Part shown: piece by piece, positions 1-9,700 of the stretch
Position numbering within the stretch: position 1 is the first letter of the stretch
Layout: every line of letters begins with the position of its first letter
From: a virus
DNA length: 31,719 nt
Direction: 5' to 3' (one strand)
Virus record (IMG/VR): IMGVR_UViG_3300042939_000222
Span: 1-31,719 of that record
The notes under the pieces: model-generated
The model's database searches: none
Seen by the model: only the letters and a program-made list of their open reading frames with translations
Told to the model about the DNA's origin: nothing
Made by a program: the position numbers and the translations under genes

Positions 1-429
1 AATAAAAAATACAATGTACATGATTATAAAGTAAATGGATTTATAGTCGACGGAATTAATTCTTTGGTACTAAGAGAGTCAAGTTTAGATGGAGGCGGTG
101 TTGGTTCAATAGGCGTAGGCGATATTTTAGTTAGTCCAAAGGGGTATCAGGGAAGAGTTGATAGTATTTCCACTACTTTACTGAATGGTTCACTTGTTGG
201 GACTGCAAGCATTTCTATAAGAACAGGAAATTTTGCTGTTAACGAAACAGTTTCAGTTTTAGGCGAAACAACATACGCTGAAGTGCAATCTTATTCAGTT
301 CCAGCCCAATACACCACAACGAGTAATTATGATTATGAATTCGCTTTAAACGAATCGAAACGTAGAATTAAGATTGTTGATCCTCAATTAGTCGAACAAT
401 TAGTTAAAGAGTTTGAAAATATTATATGA
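1..429 (+). CDS. 53: Baseplate wedge protein gp53-like, C-terminal part (5' truncated)
   Basis: The reading frame is open from base 1, so the gene starts upstream of the window; a TTG at 64 is not a convincing start because the frame reads through it. 142 codons are visible. The C-terminus has the pattern YEFALNESKRRIKIVDP followed by a short helix, which I associate with the ends of gp53-like wedge proteins in marine T4-like phages, where a LysM-like/beta part joins the wedge to the hub. The following hub, gp5 and PAAR genes fit this position. Its TGA stop overlaps the next ATG as ATGA, suggesting coupled translation. The identification rests on the C-terminal motif and gene order; another small wedge protein is possible. 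Confidence 0.62.
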   Translation, partial: NKKYNVHDYKVNGFIVDGINSLVLRESSLDGGGVGSIGVGDILVSPKGYQGRVDSISTTLLNGSLVGTASISIRTGNFAVNETVSVLGETTYAEVQSYSVPAQYTTTSNYDYEFALNESKRRIKIVDPQLVEQLVKEFENII

Positions 430-1709
430 ATAAGTTTCCAAACGAGGGAATTCGTTTTGCTGGCGACGTAAGTATACGTAAGCTAGAAATTGTTTCATCT
501 GCGAACTATAAAGTTAATATAACGAATCAACTCATTGGTATTGAAATATACGAAGATTTGTTTGCTCCTTTTACATCAATGATGATTACTGTTCGTGAAT
601 CGCTGGATCTGGTAAATGCTCTTCCACTAAGAGGTGAAGAGATATTAAACTTAGAAATTTCAACTCCAACTTTTAATGATGAGAACACATTCTTTAAAGG
701 GAAGTTTTACATTTACAAGATAAGCGATAGACAGATGCTTACAGATCGCAATGTAGTCTACACAATGAATTGTATTTCCTACGAAGCTTTAACTGATTTA
801 AATATAAAACAATCTAAATCTTATCAGGGAAACATAGGTGAAATTGCGACAAAGATCATAGGATCTGATGGCCTTGGCACAACTAAGAAAAGCAATGTAG
901 AAGCGACAAGAAATTCCATAAAATACATTTCAAACTTCTGGTCACCTATTAAAAATTTAAACTTTTTAGCAGAGTCTGCGGTGAACATTGATGGAAGTGC
1001 ATCTTATTTATTTTACGAAAATAGAAGCGGATTCAATTTCACCAGTTTAGATAAACTATATCAAGGCGATCCATATCAGAAGTTCATAAAAGATAATTAT
1101 GTTAGAGATACTTACGTGAATACTTCTATTCGAAATATAGAACGTGATTATCAAAGAATTTTAGATTTTAAAGTGCGTGTCCCATTTGATGCTATAAAGT
1201 TTACTAATGCAGGTGTCTACTCCTCTAGGCTATATTCGTACGATTTAGTTAAGAAAAAGTATTTAGCAAAAGACTACAACGCTCTTTCAAACTTTTCAAA
1301 AGACGTGCACTTGAACAAAACTGCAGTCTTTACCGACATGAAACCAGTGTCTCCGTTTAATTTCATATTCAACGAGATTAAGCACTATGGTAGTCACACT
1401 GGATACGCAGATACGAGTTCTGTAAATATAGATCAACAGCGTAAATCAAAATTAGGTTTACTGAAATCGTGTGTTGTGGAAATAAACGTATTTGGAAGAA
1501 CTGATTACACTGTAGGTCAAAAGGTGTATTTAGAAATGCCAAAGCCGGTTGTTATAACTGAAAAAGATCAAGCAAATGCAGATCCGCAGAATGGATTTAT
1601 CGATACGATGTATTCCGGATTTTACATAGTTACTGCGATAAATCACGTTATATCTCGTGAAAACCATACATGCATAATGGAACTTTCTAAAGATTCTAAA
1701 TTGGAGTAA
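426..1709 (+). CDS. 27: Baseplate hub protein, gp27-like
   Basis: This 427-residue protein is close in size to T4 gp27 (about 390 residues), which forms the trimeric torus joining the tail tube to gp5. The N-terminal beta region (SANYKVNITNQLIGIEIYED, then a stretch about active or contact segments such as MMITVRESLDLV) and the C-terminus ending VTAINHVISRENHTCIMEL are typical of hub proteins of the VgrG/gp27 D-domain type. It lies directly before gp5, the partner it would bind, whereas in T4 gene 27 is in another cluster, so two T4 clusters appear merged here. The start ATG overlaps the previous stop (ATGA). No enzymatic motif is seen. Hub function is inferred from fold-like pattern and context. 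Confidence 0.7.
   Translation: MNKFPNEGIRFAGDVSIRKLEIVSSANYKVNITNQLIGIEIYEDLFAPFTSMMITVRESLDLVNALPLRGEEILNLEISTPTFNDENTFFKGKFYIYKISDRQMLTDRNVVYTMNCISYEALTDLNIKQSKSYQGNIGEIATKIIGSDGLGTTKKSNVEATRNSIKYISNFWSPIKNLNFLAESAVNIDGSASYLFYENRSGFNFTSLDKLYQGDPYQKFIKDNYVRDTYVNTSIRNIERDYQRILDFKVRVPFDAIKFTNAGVYSSRLYSYDLVKKKYLAKDYNALSNFSKDVHLNKTAVFTDMKPVSPFNFIFNEIKHYGSHTGYADTSSVNIDQQRKSKLGLLKSCVVEINVFGRTDYTVGQKVYLEMPKPVVITEKDQANADPQNGFIDTMYSGFYIVTAINHVISRENHTCIMELSKDSKLE
1703..1706 (+). promoter_or_regulatory. Shine-Dalgarno site of gp5
   Basis: GGAG lies four bases before the ATG at 1711 and inside the last codons and stop of the hub gene. It supports the chosen gp5 start, which also begins exactly with the OB-fold. 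Confidence 0.6.
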
Positions 1710-1710
1710 T

Positions 1711-4206
1711 ATGTTATACGTTGGCGTTATTGAGGATCGCAATGATCCATTGAAACTCGGCAGATGCAAGGTCAGAGTCATAGGTTTGCACACTCACGAT
1801 GCTGCAAAATTACCTACAGTCGACTTACCTTGGGCTATACCAATGCAGCCAATTACTTCAGCGGCTATTTCAGGAATAGGATTTAGTCCATTAGGATTAG
1901 TTGAAGGAACTAGTGTTATCGTAATGTTTAGAGACGATGAAAAGCAATTCCCTATTATACTTGGTTCTATAGCTGGAATTCCTCAAAGCACATCGGCCGA
2001 TATCAATGCAGATGATTCGACTATTAGAATTAAAATTGACGGTGAATTAAAACAAGTTAACGAGCAGTCAAACGTATTACTTGACGGATCTGGAAATGCA
2101 GTAGTCGATAGCTCAGGCAATCCAGTTACAACATCACAAGAACCAGTAACTTTAGAAAACAACAATAAACTTAAGAGAGCTGTTGAATTCACTCCAAGTA
2201 AACAGTGCGTTGAGCTTATAAAGAGATTTGAAGGTTTAAGATTAGAAGCTTATCAAGATTCGGTAGGCATATGGACTATCGGATATGGAACTACACGAAT
2301 TAATGGAGTTCCAGTGCAACCCGGCATGGTCATAACACAAGCACAAGCAGAAGCATTTTTAGCAGAAGACCTTAAAGAATTTGTTCCAATCGTTCAACGT
2401 AATACAAGAGCTCTTATTACACAATCTATGTTTGATGCGCTTTGTTCTTTCACCTATAATCTAGGTGGAGGAAATTTATCTAAATCGACTTTGCTTAAAG
2501 ATTTAAATTCGAGTAAGTATCTCGATGCAGCTGCTGGATTTCTATTGTGGACTAAAGCAGGAGGAAGAGAGTTACTAGGACTCGTTCGAAGAAGATCTGC
2601 TGAAAAAGATTTGTTCTTATTAGAAGGAACACCTAATACTGCTGGTGAATTGCCAGTTCAGGAAACACAATCTGAACAAGCTCAAGTTATAACAAACAGT
2701 GTTGTTACACCTAGTGCAAATTCAAACAGCGAAGCAACACAGTCTGTTTCGAGCGTATTAGGATTTAGAGATCCTAATAGAAAATATCCTCTCTATTATG
2801 ATGAACCTGATACTAACCGATTAGCTCGTCACGAAGAAATTAATAAGACTATTGTATACAAAAAAGAAGCAGCACAGTTAAAAGGTGTTGAAGTTGCTGA
2901 CGGAAGTACTTGGGATCAACCTCCTATCCCATACAATGCGCAGTACCCCTTCAATCACGTGATGCAAACCGAGTCTGGACATATACTTGAATTTGACGAT
3001 ACGCCAAATAGTGAAAGAATCCATCTATATCATAAGTCTGGTACATTCACAGAAATAGACGCTAATGGAACACAGGTTAATCGTATTATCGGTGACGGAT
3101 ACGAAATCTTAGAAAGAAATGGATACGTACAAATAAACGGTTCTTTGAATGTTACCATTGACGGAGCGCATAATGTTCTAGTTAAAAATGCTTTGAACTT
3201 AAATGTTAATGGGCTAACAACAGTTAATATTTTCAATGATGCAATAATGAATGTAAGTGGAGATATGTCGCTGAGTGTAGGCGGAGCGTTTTCACTTAAA
3301 GCCAACTCAATTGCGCTAGAGAGCGATACAGCGATAAACGCACTTGCAGCTGGTGGCAACTTCAATATTGAAGCATCGGCCGAAGCAAGTGTTAAGGCGG
3401 GCGGTAATGCTAAACTAGATGGAAGTCAAGTACACTTGGGAATGGGTGCAAACTCCGCAGAAAATTCAGGCCTGGAAACACCGGCAGCGTCTAAAGAACC
3501 AGAGATGCCTGAATTTGGAAGCTTAACAGTTATAACACGAGGAGCTTCGGCGGGTGGTCAGTACGAAACACCCGAAGAAGGAGATCCAAGTGTGCATATT
3601 CAAAAGCAAATTAATAGTGGTGCCATAAAGAAAGAAGAAATGGATAGCGGTACTCAAGAAGATTCACAAGAGTTAGAGCCACCAGCAGTTTCTCAAGAAG
3701 AAAAGAGCTGTGACGCTATCTTTATGAAGTCTACGTTTGAACCTTCCTTTATCTTGTCTAAGAACTTTACTCTTGGTGCTCTCACTAAGAATGGAAGTCG
3801 ACCAATAATTGCACAGCAGGGTCTGAGTATTCAAGAAATTGTGTGTAACTTAAAAGGATTGTCTGAAAACTGTCTTGAACCTATTAGAAACTTGTATCCT
3901 AATATGGTAATCACTTCTGGATTTAGACGTCCTCAAGACGTAGCCAACTCTTCAAAAACTTCAGATCACTATCTTGGCTGTGCAGCTGACATCGTAATTC
4001 CTAATCTTGGTCGTCAGGGCCACTATGAAGCTATTCAGAAGATTCAACAATTAGTGCCGTATGACCAGTTATTATTAGAATACCAAGGTGCAAGCACTGT
4101 TTGGATACACGTATCGTTTAAATATAGCGGATCAAAAAAGCAGATCTTTACTATGCGTGATCATAGGAGAATCGGTGATTTTGGTCAATTCGTATTGGTA
4201 GCTTAA
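1711..4206 (+). CDS. 5: Baseplate hub/needle protein gp5 with lysozyme and C-terminal M15 peptidase domain
   Basis: This is the central spike that pierces the envelope and cuts peptidoglycan. Residues 1-90 form the OB-fold (MLYVGVIEDRNDPLKLGRC). Residues 166-303 are a T4-type lysozyme; E174, D183 and T189 keep the spacing of the T4 catalytic residues E11, D20 and T26. Residues 470-580 are short V-x-G type beta-helix repeats forming the needle. A polar, Glu/Gln-rich linker (590-668) leads to a domain at 715-810 with SDHYLGCAAD and WIHVSF, matching M15_3 zinc peptidases; H753, D760 and H800 would bind zinc and E790 may be catalytic. At 831 residues it is much longer than T4 gp5 (575). The start has a good ribosome binding site (GGAG, 1703-1706). 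The enzyme assignments are strong; the cleavage specificity of the peptidase is inferred. Confidence 0.92.
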   Translation: MLYVGVIEDRNDPLKLGRCKVRVIGLHTHDAAKLPTVDLPWAIPMQPITSAAISGIGFSPLGLVEGTSVIVMFRDDEKQFPIILGSIAGIPQSTSADINADDSTIRIKIDGELKQVNEQSNVLLDGSGNAVVDSSGNPVTTSQEPVTLENNNKLKRAVEFTPSKQCVELIKRFEGLRLEAYQDSVGIWTIGYGTTRINGVPVQPGMVITQAQAEAFLAEDLKEFVPIVQRNTRALITQSMFDALCSFTYNLGGGNLSKSTLLKDLNSSKYLDAAAGFLLWTKAGGRELLGLVRRRSAEKDLFLLEGTPNTAGELPVQETQSEQAQVITNSVVTPSANSNSEATQSVSSVLGFRDPNRKYPLYYDEPDTNRLARHEEINKTIVYKKEAAQLKGVEVADGSTWDQPPIPYNAQYPFNHVMQTESGHILEFDDTPNSERIHLYHKSGTFTEIDANGTQVNRIIGDGYEILERNGYVQINGSLNVTIDGAHNVLVKNALNLNVNGLTTVNIFNDAIMNVSGDMSLSVGGAFSLKANSIALESDTAINALAAGGNFNIEASAEASVKAGGNAKLDGSQVHLGMGANSAENSGLETPAASKEPEMPEFGSLTVITRGASAGGQYETPEEGDPSVHIQKQINSGAIKKEEMDSGTQEDSQELEPPAVSQEEKSCDAIFMKSTFEPSFILSKNFTLGALTKNGSRPIIAQQGLSIQEIVCNLKGLSENCLEPIRNLYPNMVITSGFRRPQDVANSSKTSDHYLGCAADIVIPNLGRQGHYEAIQKIQQLVPYDQLLLEYQGASTVWIHVSFKYSGSKKQIFTMRDHRRIGDFGQFVLVA

Positions 4207-4207
4207 T

Positions 4208-4522
4208 ATGCCTCAAGTTGCTCGTTCTTCTGGTGTTGATACAGTGTCTTCTCCTCACGGCACTGGTAAAAACTGTCTTTTTCCTACAACACAAGCTACT
4301 GCTGAAGGAGTTTCTAAGGTTTATGTAGAAAGCATACTAGCAATCCATATTGGTAATGCGATGCAAGTACATCCAGCTCCAGGATGTACTCCTCATGCTC
4401 CTGGTTTAGATTCTGCGTCCAACAAAGTCTTGTGTGAAGGATTGGGTATTGCTAGAGTTGGTGATACTTACGGAGGAGAACACATTATAACATCAGGATC
4501 GTCTAAAGTTTTTTCCGGATAA
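4208..4522 (+). CDS. PAAR-domain spike tip protein (gp5.4-like)
   Basis: A 104-residue protein of the PAAR family, which in T4 (gp5.4) and in type VI secretion caps the needle with a sharp, metal-stabilised cone. The sequence is rich in Gly and Pro turns and ends with a typical PAAR close (GDTYGGEHIITSGSSKVFSG). H17, H47, H55, C60, H63 and H92 include the likely zinc ligands; the cluster HPAPGCTPH is notable. It starts one base after the gp5 stop, consistent with joint production of needle and tip. Because gp5 here carries an extra C-terminal domain, how the cap sits on the needle is an open structural question. No effector domain is fused. Confidence 0.85.
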   Translation: MPQVARSSGVDTVSSPHGTGKNCLFPTTQATAEGVSKVYVESILAIHIGNAMQVHPAPGCTPHAPGLDSASNKVLCEGLGIARVGDTYGGEHIITSGSSKVFSG

Positions 4523-4530
4523 GATAAATA
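4523..4530 (+). promoter_or_regulatory. Possible T4-type late promoter box (GATAAATA)
   Basis: GATAAATA differs from the T4 late promoter TATAAATA at one base and lies between the PAAR stop and the gp25 start. The ATG follows after only five bases, so a transcript from this box would have almost no leader for gp25. It may instead serve later genes or be chance. Confidence 0.3.
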
Positions 4531-4535
4531 AACAT

Positions 4536-4928
4536 ATGGCTAAAAATACTCGCACATTTTCAGATATAGACATGGCATTTCTTGCAAATCCCGTGTCTAA
4601 AGACATTTATAAGAAATATGACGAGAATGCTATCAAGCAATCTATAAAAAATTTAATTTTGACTAAAAACTTCGAAAGACCGTTTCGAAGTGACATAGGA
4701 TCTCAAATATCTTCATTATTATTTGAACCGATAACCCCAGTACTTAGAGCTACAATAAAGAAGACGATAACAAACACTATTATATCATACGAACCTAGGG
4801 TAAATTTATTAAGCGTAGAGGTCCTATTGAGTCCGGACAATAATGGAGTTTATGTTACTATAGTTTTTAGTATCGTAAATACGAGTACACCGATAAGTGT
4901 TGACTTATTCTTAGAAAGAACTCGATAA
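4536..4928 (+). CDS. 25: Baseplate wedge protein gp25
   Basis: A 130-residue protein of the GPW/gp25 family, as in T4 (132 residues). The family pattern is clear from about residue 45: RPFRSDIGSQISSLLFEP, followed by a helix (ATIKKTITNTI) and YEPRVNLLSVEV, then a beta strand end. The protein has lysozyme-like fold relatives in other contractile systems but no catalytic role; it helps lock the inner wedge and starts sheath assembly. In T4 gene 25 is far from gene 6, but here it directly precedes it with a TAATG overlap. Confidence 0.92.
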   Translation: MAKNTRTFSDIDMAFLANPVSKDIYKKYDENAIKQSIKNLILTKNFERPFRSDIGSQISSLLFEPITPVLRATIKKTITNTIISYEPRVNLLSVEVLLSPDNNGVYVTIVFSIVNTSTPISVDLFLERTR

Positions 4929-6733
4929 TGGCTAACAATAAAATAAACATTTCAGATTTAGATTTTGATCTAATCAAGACTAATTTAAAAGAGTTTTTGA
5001 AGACTCAAGATCAATTTACTGACTATGATTTTGAGGGTTCGGGTCTAAATGTTCTTTTAGACGTATTAGCGTATAACACGCACTACAATGCGATGTATAC
5101 GAATTTAGCTATAAACGAAATGTTCTTGGATTCAGCAAGTAAGCGTGACAGCGTTGTTTCAATTGCGAATAATTATGGGTATCTTCCAGTATCACGAAAA
5201 GCTTCAAAAGCCACTATTTCGATGACAGTTCCAATTGGAAGTAACACCACTTCTACATTGTCTCTTCCCAAGTTTAGTCCATTTACATCTATAGTGTCAG
5301 GCACAGAATATAATTTCTACACTCTTTCAGAAAACATAGGAATTAGAAATCAATCGTTGCTACGCTATGAGTTTTCTTCAGTCGACATTTACGAAGGCAA
5401 ACCAGTTGTTGAAAAGTTTAGTTATCTTGAAAACACAAAGGTAATTTTACAAAACGAAAACATTGATACTTCGACTATAAGAGTTACAGTAAATGATCCA
5501 AGTTCTCTAAATACTTCAGTCTATAAGTATGTTGAAAAGATTATTGATCTCAATTCTTCAAGTGAAGTTTTCTTTATTCGCGAAATTGAAGATCAACAAT
5601 ATCACATATACTTTGGCAAAAACAATCTTGGCAAAGAACCAGCTGTAGGATCTGTCATAACTGTTGATTATATAGTGACAAATGGTTCTGTTGCAAATGG
5701 AGTGAAGTTATTTAATTACGCTGGAACAAGTTATGGCTCAACTCCAACCATCACTGTTACTGCTACAGCCTCTGGTGGAAGAGAAGCAGAAACAGTCGAT
5801 GAAATTAAGTATAACGTTTCTCACAAATATAAAATTCAAGATAGAGCTGTTACGATTGGCGATTATGTAGATATCATAAAAACAAATTATGCAGATATAG
5901 ATACGATAAGTTGCTGGGGAGGAGACACAATGACTCCTCCAGTGTACGGCAAAGTTTATATTTGTATTAAGCCTCAGTCAAGTTTGTTTTTGACTCAGTC
6001 AGATAAGAACTCTATCATTGAAGATATCGTTAAGCCAAAATCAATCATTGGAATTTCTCCAGTCATGGTTGATCCGATTTACAATACAGTTGAATTACAA
6101 ACTTCGGCGTATTACAATCCAAACTTAACAAACAAATCGTCTTCTCAGATACAGCAAGCTGTTCGTCAGTCAATCATCGATTATAATGAAAACAACTTAC
6201 AAAAGTTTGATGGGATATTGCGTTATTCGCGATTAATAAGAGATATAGACGATGCTGATACGTCTATCATAAATAATATTACGACAGTTACACTTCGTAG
6301 AATAGTAGATGTAGTTTTTAACTTATCAACTTCATATACGATTCAATTAAATAATCCTGTTTATAAGTCAGGTGTTGCTGAAGAATCCGTATTGACAAAT
6401 GGATTCTATGTTACAGGAGATATCATACATTATATAGACGATGATGGTGTGGGAAATCTAAGACTGTTCTATTATAACCCTCTTGATTTTACAAAAGTTT
6501 TTGTAAATAGTAAAATAGGAACAGTGAATTATGACACTGGTGAAATTAAACTTAATTCGTTGTATGTGGGCGGAGTCGTAGAATCAGATTTTGAGTTAAT
6601 CATTAAACCTCAGTCAAACGATATTATTGGTAAGTTTAATCAGATCGTGAACATAAGTGAATCGTTATTGAAGATAAACGTAATTCAAGAAACTAATAGT
6701 ACTAACCACGTAATCTCGTCTAGTAGAACATAA
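4928..6733 (+). CDS. 6: Baseplate wedge protein gp6
   Basis: A 601-residue protein close in length to T4 gp6 (660), which makes the ring that holds the baseplate wedges together. The N-terminus (DLDFDLIKTNLKEFLKTQ, then LDVLAYNTHYNAMYTNLAINE) is characteristic of gp6 in marine T4-like phages. Residues about 215-245 carry the Baseplate_J pattern FIREIEDQQYHIYFGKNNLG. The C-terminal half has the gp6 dimerisation-type region with a long helix-rich stretch (SSSQIQQAVRQSIIDYNENN). The gene starts in a TAATG overlap with gp25 and ends in a TAATG overlap with the next gene. No sign of truncation. Confidence 0.92.
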   Translation: MANNKINISDLDFDLIKTNLKEFLKTQDQFTDYDFEGSGLNVLLDVLAYNTHYNAMYTNLAINEMFLDSASKRDSVVSIANNYGYLPVSRKASKATISMTVPIGSNTTSTLSLPKFSPFTSIVSGTEYNFYTLSENIGIRNQSLLRYEFSSVDIYEGKPVVEKFSYLENTKVILQNENIDTSTIRVTVNDPSSLNTSVYKYVEKIIDLNSSSEVFFIREIEDQQYHIYFGKNNLGKEPAVGSVITVDYIVTNGSVANGVKLFNYAGTSYGSTPTITVTATASGGREAETVDEIKYNVSHKYKIQDRAVTIGDYVDIIKTNYADIDTISCWGGDTMTPPVYGKVYICIKPQSSLFLTQSDKNSIIEDIVKPKSIIGISPVMVDPIYNTVELQTSAYYNPNLTNKSSSQIQQAVRQSIIDYNENNLQKFDGILRYSRLIRDIDDADTSIINNITTVTLRRIVDVVFNLSTSYTIQLNNPVYKSGVAEESVLTNGFYVTGDIIHYIDDDGVGNLRLFYYNPLDFTKVFVNSKIGTVNYDTGEIKLNSLYVGGVVESDFELIIKPQSNDIIGKFNQIVNISESLLKINVIQETNSTNHVISSSRT

Positions 6734-9700
6734 TGCAAAAGACGCCAATAGCAATAGCTTTAGAAAGACAAATCCCTGAGTACATAAGGGGAGAATACGA
6801 GCTATTTGTTGATTTTATCAAAGCGTACTACGAATTTCTCGATCAAACTCAACAGAGAAATCTTGAAGACATACGCTCTATTGAAAATACGCTCGATGAA
6901 TTTATCATTCGATTTAAAAAAGAACTATCGGTTCTATTCCCAACTAATAGTTTAGAAAACGAAAGATTTATACTTCAAAGAATACGTGAATTCTACCAAG
7001 CTAGAGGCTCTAAAGAATCTTTCCAATTCTTATTCAAGATCTTATTCAATAAAGAGTCAGACATTTTCTATCCGTCAACACAAATACTCAGAGCTTCAGA
7101 TGGAAAGTGGATCGAAGAAAAATCAGTATTTGTAAAATCTACGTCGGGTAATTTGTTTGAATTGAGTGGTAAGAATATAACCATTCAGACGAGCAAAAAG
7201 AAAATTAGTGTATTCTGTCCTCGCGTTGTTCTTTATAAAAACGACATATACGAAGTCTTTATTAATCGCTCATACATTCAAGACATCTCTGTTGGAGACA
7301 CTGTTTCTTCAGAAGACGAGTTGAATTATGGTGAAATATTGCCTTGCCCTAACAAGTACACTATCACTACAAAGGGTTCTGGTTTTGAAGTAGGTCAACT
7401 CTATTATTTAAAAACAGAAAGAGGCGATGGGTCGTTAATAAAAATAACAAAAATTGGAACTGGCGGATCTATAGAAAAGGTACAAGTCATTAGCTTTGGA
7501 CTTGACTATGATTCTACTTTCTATGCAAAGCTTAGCAATAAACAAGCAGTTGCATTACCTTACTATCATCCTGTTACTTCTATAAATGGAAGCACGCCAA
7601 CTCCTCCGTATCCAGATGGTAATAACGGATTTATAGATTATGGTTACATAAACAGACAAGATTATTTCTACTTCGATAAGTTTTACACTCCTTCTGTTTC
7701 AAATGATCAAAATGTATTTTATGCAGATGGTACGTATGTCGGTGAGATAATAGGATCGTTCTATACTAATGCATCAAACACTAATGTTATAGATGTAGAT
7801 ACAGCAGAAATAAAAATTCAACTAGGCGCGGTCGCAGTATATCCTGGATATTACGAAACATCAGACGGATTTATTTCTGACGAATCTTATATCCAAGACG
7901 GAAGATATTATCAGCTATTTTCATATGTCATTAAAGTAGAACAGCAAGTAGATTCTTACCGTGATATCGTAAAAGCATTACTGCACCCCGCAGGTATGGA
8001 GTTATTTGCTGAATATACGATTAAAAATAATTATCTAGTTTCAGCAGCGCCTCTGTTAGCTTTTATTCGTCGTCAATTTTTAGATCAGCAGTTTGTCACC
8101 GATGACGATGGAACTAACTCAGTTCTTAAAGTAGTGCCATCGAGTGAATCAACTTCTATAGCAATTCACAATTTCTTAGAAGACATTAAGAATGTACAAC
8201 TGAAGATTCAAAAGTATTCTCCAGAAGGAGATTTAATGGGCGAAACAGATCAACGACGTTGGTCTACTGTCGACCCAATTATCTTTAATCTCTACGATAT
8301 GAGTAAGGGATCAGCACTTGATCCAATTGAGAATAGTATTCCTGTAGCATATCATTCTGGTTCTGAAGACGTAAAAGACTCAATTGTGTTAGTTAGAAGA
8401 TATGATTCAAGTGGTAATCTCACTGCAGAAACAGATCAACGACGTTGGTCTGTTGTTGATCATGAAGCCATTATCACCAATAAAGATAATACACTTTTAA
8501 TTAGACGCTATGATTCTAGTGGCAACTTAACATCAGAAACAGATCAGCGTCGCTGGTCTGTCGTAAACCATACTGATGGAATAACAAATAAAGATAGCAT
8601 TTTATCAATTAGAAAATATGACTCTTCTGGTAATCTAACTGGAGAGACAGACCAGCGCAGATGGTCTACTGTTGATCCAGTAAATGATGCTCACTTTTTC
8701 TCGTTTCAATCTATTGAAAATGGAACTTTTTATAAAATTGTAGTTCCAGTTGAAACTGATTCGAAGTCTACGACAGTGTTTATTAGACGCTATGATTCTG
8801 ATGGTAATTTAACATCAGAAACAGATCAACGTCGTTGGTCATTTGTTATTCCAGTAAATGCAGGTCACGATTTTGCGTTTACTTCTGAAGATGGTGGAGC
8901 GTTTTTCAAAACAACTTCTACTACCGACGCACAGCAGAAAACCACTACAGTATTAATCAGAAAATATGACTCTTCTGGTAATCTAACTAATGAAACTGAT
9001 CAGCGCCGATGGTCAACTGTTAATTCTGTTGATCTTTATGTTCTTGATCCACTGATTACGCCAGAAAAACTAATTACTCTCCCATTAGGACGAAGAAATT
9101 CTACTGACACAGCTAATATAAACGATGGATTGACTACACGTTGGACTATAGCAATATCTACTGATGAAGCAGGCGCAGCGCCTGGCCAAGTTGGATTCGT
9201 TAGAACAGTTACATATGATAGATCGATAATTCCTCTAGTTTCTTTAGATCCAGTTGTTGCGTCAGATACATTTGTTCCAACACCAGAATTCCCGCATGAA
9301 AGAAGTACAGTTTTTTCAATTCCTAACACTACGTCTTTATTTACTGCAGTAGATTCTCTTCCAATAATAGGTACAGAATTTCAGCGCGCTCCAGATTTAA
9401 CTTTTACAGGAAATATTACTGCAGGTAGTAGTTTAGTTACTTTAGTAGGGAAATCCACAGGCGGTATACAAATTGGTAGAATTTTAACAAAAGTATCTGG
9501 TGCTGGTTCACTTGGTGCTGGAACTGTACGTGTTAATTCTGTAGATTCAGAAACGACATTTAGTATGAATATCAATGCTTCTGTAACAGGAAGCATAACA
9601 TTCATAATTATCGGCGAAACGCCCGAGTTAGCTGATGTACTTTCTTCTCCAATCGATTCATTCCCAAATGGATTGTCTCCTACTGAAAGCAATCCTAACG

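Noticed and set aside
64-429. Complete 121-residue gene starting at TTG 64
   Set aside because: The frame is open from base 1 and reads NKKYNVHDYKVNGFIVDGIN before it, so the gene is a truncated longer one.
426-4928. Type VI secretion system or tailocin (VgrG, PAAR and gp25-like genes together)
   Set aside because: The genes are accompanied by gp53-, gp6-, gp7- and gp8-like wedge genes and many phage fibers in one tight late operon, which fits a T4-like phage; no ClpV, TssB/C or bacterial genes are present.
5581-5700. Enzymatic domain in gp6
   Set aside because: The stretch matches the Baseplate_J structural pattern and has no catalytic motif.
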